Under the pieces are notes generated by a model. It was not told the DNA's origin and made no database searches. It was given only the letters and a program-made list of their open reading frames with translations. From the NCBI GenBank assembly GCA_964612075.1, contig CAZTFC010000016.1, forward strand, positions 1 to 46,874: DNA of 46,874 nucleotides. The letters are read 5' to 3'. The stretch is from UBA2219 sp964612075 (GTDB taxonomy: Bacteria; Desulfobacterota; Deferrimicrobia; Deferrimicrobiales; Deferrimicrobiaceae). The translations under genes and the position numbers were made by a program. Shown one piece after another: positions 23,489 to 31,363 of this stretch. Within the stretch, counting starts at the first letter, position 1, and the number at the start of each line of letters is the position of its first letter.

Positions 23489-23914
23489 ATGGAAGCCCCG
23501 CGACGCCATATCCACGTCTCCTGCGCGATCATCGAGCGGGACGGCCGCGTCCTCGCGGCCCAACGAAGCCGGTCGATGAGCATGCCGCTCAAATGGGAGT
23601 TCCCCGGCGGGAAGATCCGGGAAGGCGAGCGGCCGGAAAGCTGCCTGGAACGGGAGCTGGTCGAGGAAATGGGCGTCCGGGTGTCGGTGGGCGCAGCCCT
23701 GCCGACGACGACCCACCGCTACCCTTCCTTCACGATCACGCTTTATCCCTTCGTCTGCTCGATTTGCTCCGGCGAGATCACGCTCCACGAGCATGCGGCG
23801 TGCGCCTGGCTGCCGCCGGAAGAGCTCGCGTCGCTCGACTGGGCGGAGGCGGACCACCCGGTGCTGGAGTCGTATATCGAGCATCGCCGGGGAGACCGGG
23901 GCGATCCGCCCTGA
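23489..23914 (+). CDS. Nudix hydrolase, MutT-like
   Basis: A 141-residue Nudix protein. The Nudix box is complete at about residues 40-62: GGKIREGERPESCLERELV followed by EEMGV, fitting GX5EX7REUXEEXGU. VSCAIIERDGRVLAAQRS at the start and WLPPEELASLDWAEAD near the end are typical of (8-oxo)-dGTP diphosphatases, which hydrolyse oxidised nucleotides to monophosphates. The start ATG is not preceded by a Shine-Dalgarno sequence; TAAGAT at 23467-23472 could be a -10, leaving a short leader. Confidence 0.9.
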   Translation: MEAPRRHIHVSCAIIERDGRVLAAQRSRSMSMPLKWEFPGGKIREGERPESCLERELVEEMGVRVSVGAALPTTTHRYPSFTITLYPFVCSICSGEITLHEHAACAWLPPEELASLDWAEADHPVLESYIEHRRGDRGDPP

Positions 23915-24186
23915 TCTTAAGTTCCGCCCGATGACGGTGTATCATTGATCTGACACAGGGGCTTTGTCGTCTTTTACCGTCGAACCCCGGCAACCTGGAA
24001 CCCACGGTGCGCCCTCCGCCTTGTTCGGACCGAGAGAAAGCCGGTGGAATCCCGTGATCCGTTCCTCCACGTATCCAATTCCCGAACAATCCGTCCCGGC
24101 AAGGGAAGCGCCCGTTTCGATCGATCGCGCCCCCTTCATCATGGCCCGTTCCCCTATCGCAACATCCACCCGAAAGGAGGAAAGGC

Positions 24187-25770
24187 ATGAAAAATGACGA
24201 GGGAAAGAAACCGGAAGCCGATGCGTCTCCCATCGGACAAGCGCGCCTGACCCGTCGCGGTTTCCTCAAGACCACGGCGGGCACCGCCGCATTGGCCGCG
24301 GTCGCCGGCACCGCGTTGAACCTGTCGAAGGGCGTGGCCGAAGCGGCGCAGGAACGGAAACTGCCGGCGAAGTGGGATGAGCAGGTGGACGTGATCGTGG
24401 TGGGTTCCGGGTTCGCCGGGCTGGCCGCGGCCGCCGAGGCCTGCGCGGCGAAGGCGAGCGTCCTCGTCCTGGAAAAGATGCCCACCTATGGCGGCAATTC
24501 GATCATCAGCGGCGGCACGTTCTGCGCGTGGGACGACAAGACGCACATGCGCCAGCGGCTCAATCTCGGAGAGGACAGCGTCGAACAGCATAAAAAGGAT
24601 ACGTTGAAAGGCGGGGATTTCTATGGGATCCCGGAACTCGTCGACATTTTTGTCAACGGGGCGACGCCGGGGATCGACTGGCTGATCGAGGAAGGGAACG
24701 TGGTTTTCCGGGAGTCCATAAACCGGGGAGGCGGGCACACGGCTTACAGGGCCCGCAAGGTGACCGAGGGCATCGGGAGAGGAATCTCCGACCCGATGAA
24801 GAAGATCGCGGAAAGCCGCGGGGCGAAGATCCGCCTCGGGACCGAAGTGACCTGGCTCTGGCGGAAAGACGCCAACAGCCCCGTCCTCGGGGTCGAAGTC
24901 GCCAGGGGGAAGAGGAAAAGCAACATCCGGGCGAAACGGGCGGTCGTCCTGGCATCCGGCGGTTTCGGGGCCGACAAGAAGATGCGCATGTCCTTCAACC
25001 CGAGCATCGTTCCGGAGTACAACACCACGAACCAGCCGGGCGCGACGGGCGAGATGATCCGTTTCGCCCAGGCGATCGGCGCCGATACGCTGCAACTGGC
25101 GTTCATCCAGCAATATCCCTTCGCGGAACCCGAGAGCGGGACGCTCGACACCTGGGCGAGCTTCTGCTTCGGGGCGCCGGGATACGGAGGGGTCTACGTC
25201 AACAAACAGGGCCAGCGGTTCGTCAGCGAACTGGAGCGGCGCGACGTCTGTTCCCAGGCGCAGATCAAGCTTGGAACCAGGCCGACCTATACGATCATCC
25301 GGGAAGCCATGATCCCCAAGATGCGCGGGGCCGAGGGGAAACAGGAGGTCGAGGACGGCCTCAAGAAGGGCCGCCTCCTGAAGGCCGACACGATCCGGGA
25401 ACTGGCGGCCAAGATCAATGTTCCGGCCGACGCCCTGGCCGAAACCGTCGAAAAGCACAACAAGTACCTGCAGGAGGGCAAGGACCCGGATTTCAACAAG
25501 CCCATCACGAAGAGCATGATGCCGCTGAACGAGGGCCCGTTCTACGCCATCGCGCAGTGGCCGGCGGTCCACCACTGCATGGGCGGATTGAGGATCGACA
25601 CGGAATGCCGGGTGATCGATATCTGGGGGTCGCCGATTCCCCGTCTTTATGCCGCCGGTGAGATCGTCGGAGGGATCCACGGATCGAACCGGCTGGGGGG
25701 GAACGCGATCGCCGATTGCGTGGTCTTCGGAAGATTGGCGGGGCGGAAAGCCGGGGCCGAGAAGGCATAG
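24187..25770 (+). CDS. Tat-exported FAD-dependent reductase (fumarate/urocanate reductase-like)
   Basis: A 527-residue flavoprotein. The Tat signal is at residues 20-50 (RLTRRGFLKTTAG, then a hydrophobic Ala-rich stretch). FAD binding is VIVVGSGFAGLAAAAEACA at about 69-87. The active-site region resembles flavocytochrome c fumarate reductase: Arg351/352 in SELERRDVCS as proton donor, His462/463 in VHHCMGG, and GGIHGSNRLGGNAIAD at about 495-510. It lacks the heme domain, so it needs an outside electron donor, and none is adjacent. The substrate is an unsaturated or enone acid not determined by sequence. A perfect AAAGGAGGAAAGGC precedes the ATG. The 272-bp upstream region has riboswitch-like fragments. 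A strong hairpin follows the stop. Confidence 0.9.
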   Translation: MKNDEGKKPEADASPIGQARLTRRGFLKTTAGTAALAAVAGTALNLSKGVAEAAQERKLPAKWDEQVDVIVVGSGFAGLAAAAEACAAKASVLVLEKMPTYGGNSIISGGTFCAWDDKTHMRQRLNLGEDSVEQHKKDTLKGGDFYGIPELVDIFVNGATPGIDWLIEEGNVVFRESINRGGGHTAYRARKVTEGIGRGISDPMKKIAESRGAKIRLGTEVTWLWRKDANSPVLGVEVARGKRKSNIRAKRAVVLASGGFGADKKMRMSFNPSIVPEYNTTNQPGATGEMIRFAQAIGADTLQLAFIQQYPFAEPESGTLDTWASFCFGAPGYGGVYVNKQGQRFVSELERRDVCSQAQIKLGTRPTYTIIREAMIPKMRGAEGKQEVEDGLKKGRLLKADTIRELAAKINVPADALAETVEKHNKYLQEGKDPDFNKPITKSMMPLNEGPFYAIAQWPAVHHCMGGLRIDTECRVIDIWGSPIPRLYAAGEIVGGIHGSNRLGGNAIADCVVFGRLAGRKAGAEKA

Positions 25771-25776
25771 CCCTTC

Positions 25777-25811
25777 GGGCAGGAGGCCGGTTCCAGGCCG
25801 GCCTCCTGCCC
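25777..25811. terminator. bidirectional terminator hairpin
   Basis: A 14-bp perfect stem (GGGCAGGAGGCCGG at 25777-25790, complement 25798-25811) with a 7-base loop, placed exactly between the stops of the convergent flavoprotein and DUF2130 genes. TTATT follows on the plus strand. Confidence 0.75.
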
Positions 25812-26945
25812 TTATTCCCCCTCCTCCCCCGGCGGCAGCTCCAGCGCCGGGATCCCGGGGAGCGACTTGCCGACGATCCCCTGGATCCCCCCGTACATGC
25901 GCGCCATGTTCAGGAGCGCCTTCGTCGCCTGCTTCTCCCGCTTGGCCCACTGGCGCTCCATCGCCCGCTTCTCCGATTCGAGGTCGTCCTTCATCTGGCC
26001 GAACGACTCGATGACCCCCTGGACCGCGTTGCGGAACTCGACCCCCGAGAGGTATTCGAACAGCAATTCCATCTTCTCGTTCTTCCCCACGACCGACGCG
26101 CGCGCAGCGGCGACGTCCACGAGCCCCGCCCGGAGGATGTGGGCCATCCCGACGGCCGAGGGGAAGTCGCAGACCCAGATCCCGCCGAGATGCCCCACGT
26201 GCCGCAGCCCCTCCGGGAGCGCCTGCGACACGATGACGGCGATGTCGGCCTTCGCTTCCCGCTGGTCTTCTTTAAGCTTGTCCACCCAGGCGTGGCTCCA
26301 GTTCTTCGTCCGCTTGGACTCCCAAAGGATCTTCCCGCAGGACCTCCCCGCGCCCGTGAAGACCTCCTGCATGCAGTCCGCCCCGCGCACCCCTTTCGAG
26401 ATCTCGGTCACGGCGTCGGCGGGGAACTCGGCCCGGAGGATGTTCTCCAGCTCCAGCTCCTGGACCTCGCCCTGGGCCTGCATGCTCCCCTGCTCCGCGC
26501 GCCGCTTCAGCTCGTCGATCTGCTTGAGGAGGTCGGCGATCTTGTGCTCCTTCTCCGCCTCCCGCAGCCGGTACTCCTCGTCCTTGCGGGTCGCCACCTC
26601 CGCCGCGATGCTTTTCCGCTCCTCGTCGATCCTGCGCGCCACCTCGAGGTCGAGCCGCTCCGCCCTGTCCGCGAGCTCCTTCTTCTCCTTCAGGAGGGAC
26701 AGCTCGCGCCGGGCGAACTCCCGGACCTTCCCGCGCTCCTCCTCGAGTTCCTTCGCGGCGGTTTCGAGCTCGACCGTCAACTCTCCCCGCGCCTTCTCCG
26801 CTGCCGCGGCCTCCCTTTCGGCGAGGCGTTTGCGGTAGTCCTCCTCGAACTTGTGCGCGATTTTCTCCTCGATGGAGTGCGTCAGCGCCTGGCTGATCTC
26901 GATCTCCTTGCCGCAATTCGGGCAGACGACGGAAAAGTATGCCAT
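25812..26945 (-). CDS. DUF2130 domain protein with long coiled coil
   Basis: A 377-residue protein. It begins with a short zinc-ribbon-like CPNCGKEIEI, then a Glu/Lys/Arg-rich coiled coil at about residues 25-165. The DUF2130 domain follows, with GADCMQEV near 195, CGKILWESKRTKNWS near 210 and KADIAVIVSQ near 240. The ILWExKRTKNW pattern resembles a degenerate PD-(D/E)XK nuclease core, but activity is not established. The ATG at 26945 has GGAGGTGACC ahead. The 208 bp upstream to 27153 contain a small GGTCT/AGACC hairpin near 27049 and no gene. Confidence 0.85.
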   Translation of the reverse strand: MAYFSVVCPNCGKEIEISQALTHSIEEKIAHKFEEDYRKRLAEREAAAAEKARGELTVELETAAKELEEERGKVREFARRELSLLKEKKELADRAERLDLEVARRIDEERKSIAAEVATRKDEEYRLREAEKEHKIADLLKQIDELKRRAEQGSMQAQGEVQELELENILRAEFPADAVTEISKGVRGADCMQEVFTGAGRSCGKILWESKRTKNWSHAWVDKLKEDQREAKADIAVIVSQALPEGLRHVGHLGGIWVCDFPSAVGMAHILRAGLVDVAAARASVVGKNEKMELLFEYLSGVEFRNAVQGVIESFGQMKDDLESEKRAMERQWAKREKQATKALLNMARMYGGIQGIVGKSLPGIPALELPPGEEGE

Positions 26946-27153
26946 GCGGTCACCTCCGGGCGGGTCGGTCCATGGACGGATCAATAGATTAACTCATACC
27001 GGAAAGAATCCCTGCCGATAACGCAGGGGGACATTTCGAGAAAATGTGGTCTTTGAGACCAAGATTTCTCAGGATCCCCTTCCGGTTACCGGCAAACAAA
27101 AATCATTAGCCGGAGGAAAGGGTGCCGGCCGCGGGGCTGTACGTTTCCCGCTG

Positions 27154-27567
27154 CTATCTCGGCGGGGCCGTCGCCGGCGTCACCTCGAGTTTCCCCTCCA
27201 TCCCCTTCGCCCGGTGGCTGCTCCCGAGGAACGACTTGTCGCAATAGAAAACGTAGGTGCCTGCCGGCATGGGAGCAAGGCGAATCATCGTGTCGTCGCT
27301 CTTGGAAAGCGACTGGCGGACGATCACCTTCCCGTCGAGACCCTCGAGAACGAAGGCATGGGGGACAAGCCTGCTTTCGTCATGAATGCGGATGACCACT
27401 GGCGTGTTCGCCGGCACGGAGAGACGGGTCGGGGTGAACGAGTAATTATCCGCCTTCAGTTCGACCAGCTTCTCCGTGGAAGGGACGGTTGCCGGAACGT
27501 CCTTGACCGGGGTGCCCGAGCAGCCGGCCAGAAGCACCAATAGCCCCGGAATAAGCCATTTTTGCAT
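27154..27567 (-). CDS. cupredoxin-like lipoprotein
   Basis: A 137-residue lipoprotein with lipobox LLAGC (lipid on Cys16). The rest is a cupredoxin fold: ELKADNYSFTPTRLSVPAN, then the four type 1 copper ligands in the usual order, His70 (LVPHAF), Cys109 (YVFYCDKSFL), His118 and Met123 (SSHRAKGMEG). It is probably anchored in the periplasm as an electron carrier or copper-binding protein. The sequence also resembles the soluble domain of cytochrome oxidase subunit II-like proteins, but it lacks the CuA pair of cysteines. AAGGGGG precedes the ATG. No partner oxidase is adjacent. Confidence 0.85.
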   Translation of the reverse strand: MQKWLIPGLLVLLAGCSGTPVKDVPATVPSTEKLVELKADNYSFTPTRLSVPANTPVVIRIHDESRLVPHAFVLEGLDGKVIVRQSLSKSDDTMIRLAPMPAGTYVFYCDKSFLGSSHRAKGMEGKLEVTPATAPPR

Positions 27568-27648
27568 CGCAGTACCCCCTTAAGCCTTTTCCAGTAAGAT
27601 GGCGCGGGGGGACAAGGGGGTGCGGGCAGGCACCTTGGGATCACCCGG

Positions 27649-30324
27649 TCAGCCGGGCGGATTCCTCTTCTTACCCTTCCGGCCGCCGGATCTTTTCGCA
27701 GGCCCCTTCGCCGCCTTTTCGGCCAGCCAATCCAGCGCGTTTTCCAGCGTGACCGCTTCGAGCGGGACTTCTTTCGGCACCGTGGCGTTGATCGCGCCGT
27801 CGGTCACGTATGGCCCGAAGCGGCCGTCATGCAACCGGATGGCCGCGCCGGCCGGGCCCGCGCCCAGCTCTTTCAGGGGCGCCGCCTTTTTCGCGCCGAA
27901 CGCCCGCTTCCCGGCCCGTTTCGGCTGACGCAGCAGTTCCACGGCCTCGTCGAGCGTGATCGCGTATACCTGGCCGTCGGTTTCCAGCGACCGGAACTCG
28001 TCACCATGCCTCACATAGGGGCCGAACCGGCCGAGATTCGATTCGACCGGGGCCCCGTCGTCGGGATGAACCCCCACCTTCCGGGGGAGCGACAACAGCT
28101 GCAGCGCTTTTTCCAGGGTGATCGTGTCGACCGTCTCGCCCTTCGGCAGGGAAGCCCTTCGGGGCTTCGGCGCCTTCTTCCCTTTTCCCGCCTTCTCCGG
28201 CGTCTCCCCCAGTTGGACATATGGCCCGAACCGCCCATCCATGACGTATACCGTTTCCCCCGTCTCCGGTTCGACGCCGAGGGCGCGGGACCCGGCCCCC
28301 TTCCCCTTCAGGATTTCGAGCGCCTCTTTCACGCCGAAGTCCGCCGGGCAGATGCCGGCCGGCAGGGACGCGGTGTTCCCGTTGCCTCCGTTCCCCCGCT
28401 GGACATAGGGGCCGTAGCGGCCGACCTTGACGACGATCCGTTCCCCCGTTTCCGGCTCCTCGCCGACGGTGTGCGACGGGTAATCCCCCTTCCGCTCCAT
28501 CACGCGCCGGACGAGCGATTCCAGCCCGGGCCAGCCCTTCTCGTCCCCGAAGAAGAACTCCCGGAGGAACGCGATCCGCTCCATCTCCCCGTTGGAGATG
28601 AGGTCCAGGTCCTCCTCGATCCGCCCCGTGAAGCCCAGCTCGACCAGCGCCCGGAAATGTTCCTTCAGGAAAACCGTCAGGACGAACGCCGTGAACGTCG
28701 GGACCAGCGCCTTCCCCTGCCGCCAGGCGTATTTCCGGTCCAGGATCGTTTTGATGATCGATGCATAGGTGGACGGCCGCCCGATCCCCTCGTCCTCGAG
28801 CCGCTTGACGAGCGAGGCGTCGGTGTATCGCGGCGGAGGGGTCGTCTCGTGCGATTTCGAGGACAGGTCCAGAAGCGACAGGGGAGCGCCGCCGTCCGGC
28901 AGCGACACCCGGTCCCCCACCCTGCAGGGGGGGAGCAGCGACTCCCGGTCCCCCAGGTCGGCCGCGGGGTCGTCGCTTCCCTCGACGTATGCGCGCAAAA
29001 ACCCCGCGAATTGGATGACCTTGCCGGTCGCGGTGAACACGCAGGGAATGCCGCCCTTCCCCGCCGCAGTGATCTCGATGGACGTGCGCAGCAGCCTCGC
29101 GTCGACCATCTGGGACGCCAGGGCCCGCTTCCAGATCAGGTCGTACAGGCGGGATTCGTCGCCGGCGACGCGGTGTTCCGCCTTCTCCGGGCTCAGGGAG
29201 AAATCCGTCGGTCGGATCGCCTCGTGCGCTTCCTGTGCGTTCTTGACCTTCGTCTGGTACCGCCTCGGGCCGCCGTAATATTCCTGCCCGTACAGCCCCC
29301 GGATCGCGGCGGCCGATTCCCGCAACGCCTTTTCCGAAAGGCTCGTCGAGTCGGTGCGGTGGTAGGTGATGACGCCCGAATCGAACAGCTTCTGCGCCGC
29401 GGACATCGCCCGGTCGGCGGAGAACCCGAGCTTGCGGTTGGCCTCCTGCTGCATCGTCGAAGTGGTGAACGGGGGCGCCGGGCGCTGCGTCACCGGCTTC
29501 TCCTCGACCCCCGTGACCTCCCACGGGATCGAGCCCCGCAGCGTCTCCACGAGCGACAGCGCCTCGGCCTCGTCCAGCAGCGCGGCATCCGCGCTTTTCA
29601 GCTTCCCCGTGGCCGGGTCGAAATCCTTCCCGTTGGCGACCCGCTTCCCGTCGATCCGGGCCAGCGCCGCCGTGAATTCCCGGCCCTCCCCGCCCAGGCT
29701 CGCCTCGATTCCGTGGAAGCCGGCCTTCCGGAACGCCTTCCGCTCCTCCTCGCGCTCGACGACCAGCCGCACGGCGACGCTCTGCACGCGCCCCGCGCTG
29801 AGCTTCGGCGCGAGCCACTTCCAGAGGGCCGGGGAAACCTTGTACCCGACGAGACGGTCCAGGATCCGGCGGCTCTCCTGCGCGTCCACCAGGTTCCGGT
29901 CGATGCCGCGGGCATGCCCGATCGCGTCGAGCACGGCATCCTCGGTGATCTCGTGGAAGACGATGCGGCGTACCGGCACCTTCGGCTTCAGGACCTCGGA
30001 GAGATGCCAGCTGATGGACTCGCCCTCGCGGTCCGGATCGGTCGCAAGGAGGACTTCCGATGCCCCCTTCAGGGCCTCCTTCAGGTCGCGCACGATCTTT
30101 TTGTGTTTCGGCGGGACGATGTAATACGGGCGGAAATCGTTTCCGACGTCCACCGCCATCGAGCCCCATTCGTTGGGCTTGATCTCCTTCGGGACCTCGC
30201 CCGCGTTGTTGGGCAGATCGCGGACGTGGCCGACGCTGGCCATGACGCGGTATCCGCTTCCCAGGAACTTCGAAAGGGTCCGGGCCTTCGCGGGCGATTC
30301 GACGATCAGCAGTCGAACAGGCAT
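27649..30324 (-). CDS. topA: DNA topoisomerase I
   Basis: Type IA topoisomerase of 891 residues that relaxes negative supercoils. The TOPRIM domain has Glu9 (LLIVESPAKA) and DPDREGE at 96-102; the catalytic Tyr321 is in GVITYHRTDSTS. SAGRVQSVAVRLVVERE near 177 is also diagnostic. The C-terminus carries four topoisomerase C-terminal repeats with the GRFGPYV or GRYGPYV core instead of Cys4 zinc fingers, then a basic tail (KRSGGRKGKKR). The start at 30324 is chosen because MPVRLLIVESPAKA is the conserved beginning; the open frame extends 22 codons further. Only a weak GAG-type ribosome site is present. A weak GGTGC/GCACC hairpin lies downstream near 27619-27634. Confidence 0.97.
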   Translation of the reverse strand: MPVRLLIVESPAKARTLSKFLGSGYRVMASVGHVRDLPNNAGEVPKEIKPNEWGSMAVDVGNDFRPYYIVPPKHKKIVRDLKEALKGASEVLLATDPDREGESISWHLSEVLKPKVPVRRIVFHEITEDAVLDAIGHARGIDRNLVDAQESRRILDRLVGYKVSPALWKWLAPKLSAGRVQSVAVRLVVEREEERKAFRKAGFHGIEASLGGEGREFTAALARIDGKRVANGKDFDPATGKLKSADAALLDEAEALSLVETLRGSIPWEVTGVEEKPVTQRPAPPFTTSTMQQEANRKLGFSADRAMSAAQKLFDSGVITYHRTDSTSLSEKALRESAAAIRGLYGQEYYGGPRRYQTKVKNAQEAHEAIRPTDFSLSPEKAEHRVAGDESRLYDLIWKRALASQMVDARLLRTSIEITAAGKGGIPCVFTATGKVIQFAGFLRAYVEGSDDPAADLGDRESLLPPCRVGDRVSLPDGGAPLSLLDLSSKSHETTPPPRYTDASLVKRLEDEGIGRPSTYASIIKTILDRKYAWRQGKALVPTFTAFVLTVFLKEHFRALVELGFTGRIEEDLDLISNGEMERIAFLREFFFGDEKGWPGLESLVRRVMERKGDYPSHTVGEEPETGERIVVKVGRYGPYVQRGNGGNGNTASLPAGICPADFGVKEALEILKGKGAGSRALGVEPETGETVYVMDGRFGPYVQLGETPEKAGKGKKAPKPRRASLPKGETVDTITLEKALQLLSLPRKVGVHPDDGAPVESNLGRFGPYVRHGDEFRSLETDGQVYAITLDEAVELLRQPKRAGKRAFGAKKAAPLKELGAGPAGAAIRLHDGRFGPYVTDGAINATVPKEVPLEAVTLENALDWLAEKAAKGPAKRSGGRKGKKRNPPG

Positions 30325-30433
30325 GGTTGCTCGTTTCTCATGAATTATTGTGGAACCATCGAGTATGATCGCAGAGCCTGGAATCGGCAAGATACAAGCC
30401 GTGGATGCTACCGGGATCTGCCGCGGATTTTCT

Positions 30434-31363
30434 CTACCTTTTCAGGACGTCGGCGTTCCTCCCCGCCGCCTGTTCCGCCACGCTCCTGATGTACCCCCGG
30501 TATTTCGCCGGCCCTTTCACCTCGAAATACGGCATCCACCGCGCCACCTGCTCCCGCAGGTCCATCTCGTTGTGCACGTCGAAGGACAGGACGACGTTGC
30601 CGCTTCCCTTCCGCTCCACGATCTCCTGCCGCGGGAAGATGCTTTTGCGCTCGAAGAAATGCGCCACCTCCCGGTCGAACTCCACCGTCACCCGGTCCGG
30701 CTCCTTCTCGTGGAACCAGATCGTCTTGGCTTCATGCAGCGTCTTCTCGATGTTTTTCGGGATCTCCATGTACGTGCGCCCGATCGGTCGGACGCGCTCG
30801 ATGAAGTCGAGGACGAACTTCTTCACGATCCGGTCGTGCAGCCCGACGAGGTACCAGAACCCCTCGTGGTAGAGGATCTTGTACGGCTCGACCGTGTACC
30901 GCTTCCCCTTCTTGCTGTAGGAAAAGGAGATGATTTCCTTCTGCTTCACGTGCCGCTCCAGCGTCTGCCGGGCGGACGCCACCTTTTCCATGTCGATCGG
31001 CTCTTCCGACAGCACCTGGTAGACCTCCGGCATCCGGAAGATCTTGTGCTTGAGCTCCTGGAGGAAGCTCGAGTCCTTCGGGCCGAAGATGTGGGTGGCG
31101 TAGTCGATCATGGCGCAGACCATCGCCATCTCCGAGGCCTTGTAGATCTTGTCGTTGATCACGTAGTCCGTGATCAGCGAGTAGGTGTGCTTCTCCTCGT
31201 CGACGCTCACGCACGGCAGCGCCGCGAGGTACAGCAGGTACCGCTGGGCGGTGCGGACGCAGACGTCGAACTCCTCCGCGACGAGCGCGGAGGTGAGCGT
31301 CTTCCTTTCGTTGAGGAGCCGCAGGAGGCGGAGCGCGCAGTCCATCATCGCCGGCTTGTTCAT
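30434..31363 (-). CDS. WYL-domain transcriptional regulator
   Basis: A 309-residue regulator. A helix-turn-helix is at about residues 8-50 (RLLRLLNERKTLTSALVAEEF, DVCVRTAQRYLLYL). The WYL domain spans about 140-230, with IISFSYSKKGKRYTVEPYKIL, GFWYLVGLHDRIVKKFVLDFI and RPIGRTYMEI, followed by a WCX-like C-terminal part. WYL domains bind nucleic acid or nucleotide ligands and often control DNA repair or phage-defence genes. Its ATG overlaps the stop of the AddA-like gene (ATGA), so it is the last gene of that operon and a candidate autoregulator responding to DNA breaks. Confidence 0.88.
   Translation of the reverse strand: MNKPAMMDCALRLLRLLNERKTLTSALVAEEFDVCVRTAQRYLLYLAALPCVSVDEEKHTYSLITDYVINDKIYKASEMAMVCAMIDYATHIFGPKDSSFLQELKHKIFRMPEVYQVLSEEPIDMEKVASARQTLERHVKQKEIISFSYSKKGKRYTVEPYKILYHEGFWYLVGLHDRIVKKFVLDFIERVRPIGRTYMEIPKNIEKTLHEAKTIWFHEKEPDRVTVEFDREVAHFFERKSIFPRQEIVERKGSGNVVLSFDVHNEMDLREQVARWMPYFEVKGPAKYRGYIRSVAEQAAGRNADVLKR

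Noticed and set aside
27044..27075. Regulatory hairpin GGTCT-TTG-AGACC upstream of the DUF2130 gene
   Set aside because: The 5-bp stem is too short to support a role on its own.
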